DNA of 6,056 bases from DATDAW01 sp036524675 (GCA_036524675.1 DATDBU010000195.1:1-6056); one strand, 5' to 3'. Counted from the stretch's first letter, positions 1 to 5,689 are shown. Notes: generated by a model not told the origin, from the sequence alone. Translations and numbers: made by a program.

Positions 1-19
1 GTAGGGAGGCCCCGGGTTG

Positions 20-40
20 GGCGCGCTGGCCCAGCGCGCC
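20..40. repeat. GC-rich palindrome, copy 1
   Basis: A perfect inverted repeat with 10-bp arms, GGCGCGCTGG and CCAGCGCGCC, around a single central C. It shares its arm sequence with the element at 126-146. It lies outside any recognisable gene. I associate GGCGCGCTG-type palindromes with dispersed REP-like repeats of Verrucomicrobiota genomes; that link is from memory and was not searched. Confidence 0.6.
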
Positions 41-125
41 TCGAACGTCCCCGCATCCATCGCTTGCTGAACCCCTGAACCGAAAGAAATCCCTCCCCCC
101 CTCCGTCACCCGCTGCCCCCGCCGA

Positions 126-146
126 GGCGCGCTGAGCCAGCGCGCC
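126..146. repeat. GC-rich palindrome, copy 2
   Basis: An inverted repeat with perfect 9-bp arms, GGCGCGCTG and CAGCGCGCC, around a 3-nt centre (AGC). It is followed by CCTACC. The arms equal those of the palindrome at 20-40, so this is a repeated family rather than a single chance hairpin. No gene is recognised in 1-247. The rest of that stretch is C-rich intergenic sequence downstream of the oxidoreductase remnant. Confidence 0.6.
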
Positions 147-247
147 CTACCGCCGGATTTTCGCTTGCGGTGCGCTCCATCCCGCAAGGCGGACGCCCAA
201 ACGAGTGCGGCAACCCATACCCGCACGGGCACCATCGAGCATTCGCA

Positions 248-487
248 TCAAGCGTCGGCCACACGCACCACGAGCTTGCCGAAATTGCGGCCCTCAAGTA
301 GGCCAATGAACGCCTCCGGCGCGTTCTCCAGTCCGTCGACTACGTCCTCGCGCAGCTTCACCCTGCCAGCGCCGATCCACTCGCTCATGTCGTGGCGGAA
401 CGCCGCGAAGCGGTCAGCATAGTGGTCGAGGATGATGAAGCCCTCGATCCGGATACGTTTCTGCACGAGTGCCCGGAGAACGCCACG
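248..487 (-). pseudogene. C-terminal remnant of an NADP-dependent medium-chain oxidoreductase
   Basis: A minus-strand reading frame closes at 248. It carries about 75 residues that read like the end of zinc-independent MDR enzymes of the CurA/YncB, leukotriene B4 12-hydroxydehydrogenase type: RIEGFIILDHYADRF, then KLREDVVDGLENAPEAF and LLEGRNFGKLVVRVA. These enzymes reduce activated C=C bonds with NADPH and are normally about 335-345 residues. Here only the last quarter is left; the catalytic half and most of the Rossmann fold are missing. Recognisable similarity begins near 481-487. An open frame continues to an ATG at 520, but those residues do not look like the family. The gene is therefore cut at its 5' side, next to a similarly truncated gene on the other strand. 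It is not expected to be functional. Confidence 0.75.
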
Positions 488-518
488 CATAACACGGTCG
501 ACTACGATCCCCGCGCCC

Positions 519-1097
519 ATGGTGGCGCGACGTGTCGAACTTTCTACTTACAGCGAAATCCTCGGTCAGAAAGTCGGCGAAGAATTCGCAAGGCAGGGGC
601 TGGTCGAGCATGGATACGAAGCGGACTACAAGGCGCTCGCGATAGCGATGCTTCGGTATTTCGTAACGACGCGGGAGAAGCACCGAGTGGAGGCTCCAGC
701 AGCCTTAAGTCTGAAATTTGGCGAGGAGCAAATCATCGTTCTTCCTGACGATGTAGTAGTGCGATCCGATGGGAGCCGGGTTTTTCGGCGCATTCGCACT
801 GGGCACTCCCGCTCAACGGAAGTCGAAGACGTGGGCGCGGCTGCATTTGTCTTGGCCGCCCGCCAGGCCTTTCCGGATGCGGTGATTGAACTCGTCCATC
901 TCTCGGACGAGACGGCGACGCCGGTCAGTTTGACGCCAAAAAAGCTGGAGAACCGGCGGGAGAAGCTAGCCGAGTTTCTCGCGGACATCCGGCGGGGACG
1001 GTTCCCTGCCTACCCCTCGGCGTACGCGTGCCCTGGCTGTCCGGCATTCTTTATCTGTGGTCCGACGCCTGTCGGCGCCCTGCCGAAAAAATTCTGA
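519..1097 (+). pseudogene. C-terminal remnant of UvrD/AddB-like helicase-nuclease (PD-(D/E)XK module with Cys cluster)
   Basis: The frame, read from the ATG at 519, gives about 192 residues that resemble only the C-terminal nuclease module of superfamily I helicase-nucleases; no helicase motifs remain. It contains a predicted nuclease-fold segment (VLPDDVVV, residues 75-81, and RRIRTG, 90-95), a helical stretch, and a terminal cluster CPGCPAFFIC with Cys171, Cys174 and Cys180. The C-x2-C-x5-C spacing is that of iron-sulfur AddB/Cas4-type nucleases, whose first cysteine lies far upstream and is absent here. At the strand where a D-x-K triad is expected the sequence reads R-I-R, so catalysis is doubtful. 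Open frame exists up to 432, but it overlaps the opposite-strand oxidoreductase remnant, and no ribosome binding site precedes 519. I read it as a truncated relic. It lies 81 bp upstream of the multi-ubiquitin operon and may belong to the same former defence locus. Confidence 0.65.
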
Positions 1098-1133
1098 GGA
1101 ATTTTTACCGGTCATCGTTTGTCACCCCGATTG

Positions 1134-1177
1134 GAGGTCTGAAGGCGGAATTCCCCGCCCGTAACTAGAAAGACCTC
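1134..1177 (+). promoter_or_regulatory. Nested inverted repeat in the leader of the multi-ubiquitin operon
   Basis: GAGGTCT (1134-1140) is complementary to AGACCTC (1171-1177), which ends one base before the ATG at 1179. Inside it, GGCGG (1144-1148) can pair with CCGCC (1155-1159) over a 6-nt loop. The only strong Shine-Dalgarno-like string, GGAGG at 1133-1137, lies in the outer 5' arm and is far from the start. Folding could affect initiation. A role as a transcription-factor site or as chance structure is equally possible. Confidence 0.35.
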
Positions 1178-1178
1178 T

Positions 1179-1941
1179 ATGACAGACAACAACAATGACA
1201 ACTGCAACTACGACGACGTTGGCGAGGCAATTCGCGAAGGTCGGCCCTTGCGCCAGGCGAGCCGCTATCGGTTTCGTTTCGCTCAAGACAAGCTCAACTT
1301 CCGCAACTTGGAAGTAAACGATCCGGTGCCTCTTGGGCGCCAGATTCTCACTGCGGCTGGCCTCGATGCCGGCGACGGCTTCAGCCTGTCCGCCATCCTC
1401 GCAACCGGCGATTTCGAAGATGTCCGCCTGGACGAGCCCTTCGACCTGCGCGGTCGTGGTGCTGAACGCTTCGTGGCGTTCCAGACCGACCGCGTCTTCA
1501 AGCTGACGCTGAAGGGCCACGAGTTGGAGTGGGGCAAGCCCGGCGCTTCTTGGCAGCTACCTCTACGAGCTCAGCAAAGTCGGCAAGGACGAGGCGGTGT
1601 ATCTCGAAGTCCGTGGCGGCACGGACAAGCTCATTGAGCCCAGCGACCTCATCGACCTGACGAAGGCCGGCATCGAGCACTTCATCGTCGGGCCGAAGCC
1701 GGTGACGACCTACGAAATCACCGTCAATGCGCGGGCGAAAATCATCGAGCACCAGCACGTAACCTTTGAGGAGGTCGTGCGCATCGCGTTCCCGGACGTT
1801 CACGACCCGAACATCCGCTTCTCGATGACCTACCGTCACGCGGAGTCGAAACCCCACGCTGGAGACCTCGGTCCCGGCGGCGCCGTCGAAGTCAAACCGA
1901 AAGGAACCATCTTCAATGTCACGAAAACTGTTCAGTCTTAA
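1179..1941 (+). pseudogene. Multi-ubiquitin protein with three Ubl domains, frameshifted
   Basis: This is the presumed modifier of a bacterial ubiquitin-like system. Dropping one C from CCC at 1539-1541 restores a 253-residue protein. It has a polar N-terminus (1-27), Ubl1 (about 28-104), Ubl2 (about 105-172, with GHELEWGKPALLGSYL across the repaired site) and Ubl3 (about 176-251, ending KGTIFNVTKTVQS). The repeated beta-grasp pattern and the following E1 gene match the Multi_ubiq family. As written, frame one stops at 1637 after 152 residues, inside Ubl2. The second frame (possible GTG start at 1597) carries the end of Ubl2 and all of Ubl3 to the TAA at 1939-1941. No C-terminal Gly-Gly is present. 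The 3' end overlaps the E1 gene by 26 bp. The start at 1179 is the only initiation codon after an in-frame stop at 1140. The defect may be a sequencing error, a true mutation or, less likely, +1 recoding at CCC. Confidence 0.85.
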
Positions 1942-3097
1942 TCCCGACCTCAAAAAGCTGCGGGAGGAAGGCTACTTCATGCAGATTGTTGGGGGGCTGC
2001 TGCTTATGCGGGAGGTTCCTTATGTGAACGTGCAACGCCAAGTGAAGACCGGCACGCTCATCACCAGCCTGACCATGGCTGGAGATGAGACCCGGCCGCC
2101 GGACACGCATGTGATGCACTGGGATGGGGAATATCCCTGCAACCCGGACGGCACCCCGATCAAGGAAATCTCGAACCAGACGGGGCCAATTGTTATGGGA
2201 CACGGCGTTACGGCGCAATTCGCCTTCTCCAGCAAGCCCGTGGAGACCGGCAAATACGACGACTACCATCACAAGATGACGACCTACGCCAGTATCCTCT
2301 CGGGGCCGGCGGCGGTGCTGGACTCGAAGGCGAATCCGCGCACCTTCCGGCCACCCGAAGATGAAGAAGAGAGCGTCTTTAATTACACGGAGACCGCCTC
2401 GGACCGGGTGGGCATCGGCGCGCTGACGGAGTTGTTGAGCAAGGGCAAGGTGGCAATCATCGGCCTTGGTGGCACTGGGTCCTATATCCTGGATCTCATC
2501 GCCAAAACGCCGGTGCGGGAAATCCGCATCTTCGATGATGATGAGTTCTTGCAGCACAACGCGTTTCGCGCTCCTGGAGCCGCCTCCATTGAGGAGCTGC
2601 GGGAGGCGCCGAAGAAGGTTGATTACTACCGGGCCATCTACTCCAAGATGCACCGTAACGTCGTGGCCCATGCGGTCGCGCTGAAAGCGGATAACCTCCA
2701 CCTGCTCGACGGCGTCACCTTCGCGTTCGTCAGCATGGACGCAGGCGAAGACAAGCTCGCCGTGGTCAAGAAGCTTGAGGCCCTGGGCGTCGGCTTCATC
2801 GATGTCGGAATGGGTCTGGAACTCGTGGACGGTTCGCTTGGCGGTATTCTGCGGGTGACCGCGAGCACGCCGGAAATGAGGGACCACGTCCATCATGGAT
2901 GCGTGTCCTTTGTCGGCGGCGGCGAGAAGGACATTTACTCCTCCAACATCCAAGTGGCCGACCTGAACGCACTGAACGCAATCCTGGCGGTGATCAAATG
3001 GAAGAAGATCCGCGGATTCTACCGGGACCTAGAAAAAGAGCATCACACCACTTACACGACCGACGGTGGCATGTTGCTGAACAGCGAGAGGTCATGA
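1916..3097 (+). CDS. E1-like ThiF family adenylyltransferase with N-terminal DUF6791-type domain
   Basis: A 393-residue protein predicted to activate the neighbouring Ubl protein by adenylating its C-terminus with ATP. The C-terminal half is a ThiF/MoeB/E1 Rossmann domain: the glycine-rich nucleotide loop GLGGTGS (183-189), acidic FDDDEF (206-211), HNAFRAPG (214-221) and a late helix YSSNIQVADLNALNA (341-355). Cys329 in HHGC is the best visible candidate for a thioester cysteine. Residues 1-150 form a separate domain with THVMHWDGEYPCNPDG (64-79, including Cys75) and FSSKP...GKYDDYHHKM (104-121). This fits what I remember as DUF6791, which accompanies ThiF in these operons; its role is not established. 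AAAGGA (1900-1905) lies 10 nt before the ATG, and the gene starts within the Ubl gene. It is full length with no disruption. Which Ubl C-terminus it recognises, and whether the product goes to a protein target, cannot be read from sequence. Confidence 0.88.
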   Translation: MSRKLFSLNPDLKKLREEGYFMQIVGGLLLMREVPYVNVQRQVKTGTLITSLTMAGDETRPPDTHVMHWDGEYPCNPDGTPIKEISNQTGPIVMGHGVTAQFAFSSKPVETGKYDDYHHKMTTYASILSGPAAVLDSKANPRTFRPPEDEEESVFNYTETASDRVGIGALTELLSKGKVAIIGLGGTGSYILDLIAKTPVREIRIFDDDEFLQHNAFRAPGAASIEELREAPKKVDYYRAIYSKMHRNVVAHAVALKADNLHLLDGVTFAFVSMDAGEDKLAVVKKLEALGVGFIDVGMGLELVDGSLGGILRVTASTPEMRDHVHHGCVSFVGGGEKDIYSSNIQVADLNALNAILAVIKWKKIRGFYRDLEKEHHTTYTTDGGMLLNSERS

Positions 3098-3540
3098 TGC
3101 GGTACACAGGACTCAAGCATCAGTTCATCACAAATCTGCCGGACCGGCTGGAGCCGGCAGTGCTGTATATCTCTATTGAGTACGCCACGGGCGCGCACCT
3201 GTGTTGCTGCGGCTGTGGCGTGGAGGTTGTGACGCCATTCACGCCCACGGACTGGAAGATGACATTCGACGGCGAGACCGTTTCGCTCTGGCCATCGATT
3301 GGAAACTGGAATGACAAATGCCGTTCACACTATGTGATCGAGCGGAGTCGAGTGATCCCCGCCCGGCCATGGTCTGACCGGCAAATTGAAGCGGAGTGGC
3401 AACGCGATCGGACGGCGAAGGACAGGTATTACACGGTTGAAGGTGAGACTGCCGCGCGTGAAACGGTGCGGCCAACGGCGCCGATCACTCCCACGCCGAC
3501 TTGGTGGGCGCGGGTGACGGGTTGGTTCGGGCAGCGGTAA
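3097..3540 (+). CDS. DUF6527 family Cys/His-rich protein of the multi-ubiquitin operon
   Basis: A 147-residue protein of unknown function, recognised as the DUF6527-type third gene of multi-ubiquitin/ThiF operons. It opens with MRYTGLKHQF, continues HLCCCGCGVEVVTPF (35-48, Cys36, 37, 38 and 40) and DWKMTFDGETVSLWPSIGN (52-70), and has CRSH (Cys75, His78). The C-x-C and C-x2-H groups, about 35 residues apart, could bind one zinc ion in a treble-clef or ribbon-like site. A ligase-like or adaptor role in the Ubl pathway is inference only. The tail is proline/threonine-rich and ends in WWARVTGWFGQR, an amphipathic, tryptophan-rich segment. The ATG at 3097 overlaps the E1 TGA by one base and has GAGAGG five bases upstream. 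The alternative ATG at 3094 would leave only two bases, so I prefer 3097. It is the last gene of the operon. Confidence 0.82.
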   Translation: MRYTGLKHQFITNLPDRLEPAVLYISIEYATGAHLCCCGCGVEVVTPFTPTDWKMTFDGETVSLWPSIGNWNDKCRSHYVIERSRVIPARPWSDRQIEAEWQRDRTAKDRYYTVEGETAARETVRPTAPITPTPTWWARVTGWFGQR

Positions 3541-3559
3541 CCCTAAAAACGTCGATTCA

Positions 3560-3710
3560 AATAACCGCAAAGAACGCAAAGAACACAGAGAGAAAGAGTT
3601 GTGATTCGAAGCTGCCTTCGGATGCTTCATCCTGCGGGAGAGCTGATTCCCACCCGCGTTCAGCCTGTAAGTGCTTGTCTTTGCGCTCCTTGCGTTCTTT
3701 GCGGTTAATT
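3560..3710. repeat. Inverted-repeat intergenic element with CGCAAAGAA arms
   Basis: The left arm at 3562-3579 (TAACCGCAAAGAACGCAA) is repeated exactly, in reverse complement, at 3690-3707. Weaker similarity extends both sides to about 3560-3588 and 3679-3710. The left arm contains two tandem CGCAAAGAA units (3566-3574, 3575-3583) and a degenerate third. About 110 bp separate the exact arms. It begins 20 bp after the multi-ubiquitin operon, so it may also act as a bulky transcript-end hairpin. Short open frames across it encode low-complexity translated repeat and are not genes. I recall such CGCAAAGAA repeats from Verrucomicrobiota intergenic regions; no search was made. Confidence 0.7.
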
Positions 3711-3732
3711 CCAATTCCTGTTTTATGGGTAA

Positions 3733-3746
3733 CCGGCTTGCGCCGG
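3733..3746 (-). terminator. Small GNRA-capped hairpin downstream of the HTH gene
   Basis: Read on the minus strand, CCGGC-GCAA-GCCGG makes a 5-bp GC stem with a GCAA tetraloop, about 75 bp after the stop of the excisionase-like gene. The following bases (TTACCCATAAAA) are AT-rich but lack a true U-tract, so an intrinsic terminator is only a weak proposal. It may instead be an mRNA 3'-end stabilising hairpin. Confidence 0.25.
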
Positions 3747-3820
3747 GAAACTGGCGGGCTGCCGTTTGAAGGTGGGCTGTGCGCAGCGGGAACCTGCACC
3801 ACCGGGCGAAAGGCTTGGGT

Positions 3821-4072
3821 TCAGGTGTTCCGTTCCATGGCCCGCCGCCATTCGCTGGCGGCTTCCTCGGAAATCAGCGTGCGCCGGCCAATCTTCATAA
3901 TCCGGGGAGCCCGACCTTGGCGTCTGAGTTTGTAGAAAAGACTGCGTGAAATGCCATTGCTCTTGCAGAAACTTTCGACGCTTTGGGCATACCCAGGTAT
4001 GTCCATGCCACTTCCCTCCACGCTTAAAGCGACTGGCCGGAAAAAGTTGGCCGACGCCGCTTTGCGGTGCAT
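3821..4072 (-). CDS. Excisionase/AlpA-like helix-turn-helix protein
   Basis: A small DNA-binding protein, 83 residues from the ATG at 4072. Residues 31-50 (SVESFCKSNGISRSLFYKLR) form a helix-turn-helix. They are followed by a wing-like RAPRIMKIGRRTLISEE (54-70) and a last helix with SEWRRAME, the layout of MerR-like excisionase and AlpA regulators. Such proteins either bend DNA at attachment sites (Xis) or regulate island genes. The first 22 residues show no family similarity. An internal ATG at 4006 (61 residues) has GGAGG eight bases upstream and may be the true start, whereas 4072 has GAGAGAGG only three bases away. It lies 110 bp downstream of hipA on the same strand and may be cotranscribed. 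No integrase is in the window, so a partner can only be guessed, though an attachment-site-like sequence exists at 5910-5931. Confidence 0.72.
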   Translation of the reverse strand: MHRKAASANFFRPVALSVEGSGMDIPGYAQSVESFCKSNGISRSLFYKLRRQGRAPRIMKIGRRTLISEEAASEWRRAMERNT

Positions 4073-4182
4073 TCACCTCTCTCTTCAATTTTACGAGTAC
4101 AACCTTAAGAAGCAGTAAATCTGCGTGTCGCTCTAGGTCTGCAAAAACTTCTTCTGGCCTTCGGCAGGGGTAAGCAGCCTCC

Positions 4183-5439
4183 TTAAAGCTGTTTCAGAAG
4201 ACTCTCAGAGCGTGTCCGAATGATGCCGAGTATGGCGTCGAATATCTCTGACTTGACGCCACTTTCGGCCAATTCCGCGCGCAGGTGTGATGCCTGATCG
4301 GTCGTCTTTTTTGCGATGTCCGCCAACGTCTTTTCCATCGCTCGCTTCGCTCCGGCCGTGTCCGCAACCAGCCGGTGCCAATGGCGGAGAAAGACTTGAT
4401 CCGGAAGGTATTTTCCAGCGATGCGCATCGCCATCTTCGCCGACAAATCCGGATAGACCGCTGTGCACAGCAGGTCGTAGGCAGGAGCCAGCCGGGGTTT
4501 TCCCTTCTCGTGAAGGAACGAGAAATTTTTGCCGTGGGCGTCGGCGTTGCCGATCAGGTAGTTGAAGATGACGATATTCAAGAACGCCAGCCGGTCCGGC
4601 ACCGGCTGGATGCTGTGCTTTTGGATAACTTCCAGACAGGCCGGAATGCTGGGACCGCCCTCGCGCTCGTATTTGTTTTCCGGCGGAACGGAAAGCGCCT
4701 GGCAGAAGTCTTCCTGATGGAGACGCACGACGTGTCCGCCCTGCCATTGACGGTCGTATCGCTCGACCAGCAGAAAAGGCTGTTTGCCCGTGAAACGTAT
4801 TTCCGCAGACGCCGCTGTAAGTCCGCAGCGCCGAGCGAGCTGGAGGCAGAACAATTCGTTGTGAACGCTCTCTTTGATCCTCTCTTGTCCGACGATCAAC
4901 GGTTTCAGAATATGCGTTGTCGGCGCGCCTCCGCGCATAAGAGCCAGTTGGCCGTCGATCATCCGAACTGCAAGTTTGTCCTGCGCGCCCGCCAGCGAAA
5001 GCCGGATATCTTTCTCGCCGGCAAAAAGCGGGCGGCGCTTTAGCTCCTCGAAAACCTCATCAAGCTGCCCTTCATCCAGGAAGACCACATCTTCGGGATT
5101 TTCCCGGTGAGGAGGTTCCCCTTCGGAATAAAACGAGATCGCGCCCGCACACTCGCCGCCAACCGCTTCGAGCAAAGAGAACGGATTTCTAGGCGAGACG
5201 CCGATCAATTTGGCGATCTTTTGACGAACGAATTCATCAGGCAGCAAGCCCGAAAAAAATGGCCGGGTGACGGCATCGTCAAATTCCTTATCCTGGACTG
5301 GCAGGGAAACGGAAAGCGGCCAGCGCTGCTCAGCTTCCAGATATTCCGGGCAGTAAACAAAAAGCAGCCGCCCGCTGTTATCTTGCGTCAGACAGCCCGC
5401 TTTCCTGTCGTAAAACCAAACATCGAGATTGCGGGCCAT
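4183..5439 (-). CDS. hipA: HipA-type Ser/Thr kinase toxin
   Basis: A 418-residue toxin kinase of a type II toxin-antitoxin pair. In the E. coli system HipA phosphorylates glutamyl-tRNA synthetase, stops charging and triggers dormancy; the target here is not known. The N-terminal HipA domain spans about 1-105 (RPFFSGLLPDEFVRQKIAKL at 59-78, with FSLLEAVGGECAGAI just after). The kinase domain follows. RLSLAGAQDKLAV (146-158) is the flexible phosphate-binding loop, with Ser148 matching the autophosphorylated Ser150 of E. coli. ILKP (177-180) holds the ATP-binding lysine, NADAHGKNFS (298-307) the catalytic Asp300, and APAYDLL (318-324) the metal-binding Asp322. All key residues are present and length is typical, so it should be active. 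hipB precedes it with a TAATG overlap (stop and start share one base), the usual antitoxin-first order, allowing coupled translation. Expression probably depends on hipB autoregulation upstream. Confidence 0.95.
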   Translation of the reverse strand: MARNLDVWFYDRKAGCLTQDNSGRLLFVYCPEYLEAEQRWPLSVSLPVQDKEFDDAVTRPFFSGLLPDEFVRQKIAKLIGVSPRNPFSLLEAVGGECAGAISFYSEGEPPHRENPEDVVFLDEGQLDEVFEELKRRPLFAGEKDIRLSLAGAQDKLAVRMIDGQLALMRGGAPTTHILKPLIVGQERIKESVHNELFCLQLARRCGLTAASAEIRFTGKQPFLLVERYDRQWQGGHVVRLHQEDFCQALSVPPENKYEREGGPSIPACLEVIQKHSIQPVPDRLAFLNIVIFNYLIGNADAHGKNFSFLHEKGKPRLAPAYDLLCTAVYPDLSAKMAMRIAGKYLPDQVFLRHWHRLVADTAGAKRAMEKTLADIAKKTTDQASHLRAELAESGVKSEIFDAILGIIRTRSESLLKQL

Positions 5440-5663
5440 TACAGGTCACCTTTCCGGTCAGTCGCATGGAGGCTTACGCCGAGGGCATTCAATACTTGAA
5501 GAACCTTTCCCAAGTGACTGGTGGGTTTGCCCGCTTCCAATTCAAGAAGGAAGCGCCGCCCCAGCCCGCAGGCGGCGGCAAGTTCGCTCTGCGTCAGGCC
5601 CTGTGCCTTGCGCACCCGTTTGATGGTATCCCCGAGGGAGGTCGTGTCTGTGATCTTGACCAT
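5439..5663 (-). CDS. hipB: HipB-type antitoxin, XRE family HTH
   Basis: A 74-residue Cro/C1-type helix-turn-helix protein that should bind HipA, neutralise it and repress the operon. Residues 10-65 form the domain: LGDTIKRVRKAQGLTQSELA, then the recognition helix in CGLGRRFLLELEAGKPT and LGKVLQVLNALGVSL. It is somewhat shorter than E. coli HipB (88 residues) and ends in TDRKGDL, so it lacks a long C-terminal extension. The ATG at 5661-5663 has AAGGGA six bases upstream. That ribosome binding site lies inside an operator-like palindrome, so repressor binding at the DNA would cover the start region. The stop overlaps the hipA ATG by one base. Identification is strong because of the HTH pattern and the adjacent hipA. 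Confidence 0.93.
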   Translation of the reverse strand: MVKITDTTSLGDTIKRVRKAQGLTQSELAAACGLGRRFLLELEAGKPTSHLGKVLQVLNALGVSLHATDRKGDL

Positions 5664-5668
5664 AAATG

Positions 5669-5680
5669 TTCCCTTTCGGG
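5669..5680 (-). promoter_or_regulatory. Putative HipB operator site 1
   Basis: The plus strand reads TTCCCTTTCGGG and, with the next base, forms the palindrome TCCC-TTTC-GGGA (5670-5681). Similar sites occur at 5720-5731 and 5770-5781. It covers the hipB ribosome binding site. Autorepression by HipB at several palindromic sites is known for E. coli; assignment here is by position and repetition. Confidence 0.55.
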
Positions 5681-5683
5681 ATC

Positions 5684-5689
5684 ATTATG
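5684..5689 (-). promoter_or_regulatory. Possible -10 element of the hipBA promoter
   Basis: The minus strand reads CATAAT, one mismatch from TATAAT, about 20 bases upstream of the hipB ATG and between operator sites 1 and 2. No good -35 hexamer is seen at 16-18 bp spacing, which would suit a weak or sigma-divergent promoter. Transcription from here would give a very short leader. Confidence 0.35.

Noticed and set aside
1919..2953. Long (344-codon) minus-strand open frame
   Set aside because: It lies antisense to the E1-like gene, whose motifs are clear. The frame is open because of GC-rich codon bias and its product is arginine/histidine-rich without motifs.
3560..3710. CRISPR array
   Set aside because: The repeated units are 9 bp, adjacent and inverted rather than regularly spaced direct repeats with unique spacers, and no cas gene is present.
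3501..3935. Plus- and minus-strand open frames across 3325-3935
   Set aside because: Their proteins are translations of the CGCAAAGAA inverted repeat (for example AKNAKNTER and LRSLRSLRL), a common source of false genes.
4150..4170. Possible terminator hairpin just after hipA (CTGCCGAAGGCCAG, then TTTTT a little later on the minus strand)
   Set aside because: The stem has a bulge and only five pairs, and the T-run is seven bases away from it, so readthrough into the excisionase-like gene is at least as likely.
4375..5043. Plus-strand open frame of 222 codons
   Set aside because: Shadow of hipA on the opposite strand. The hipA catalytic motifs are intact in the minus frame.
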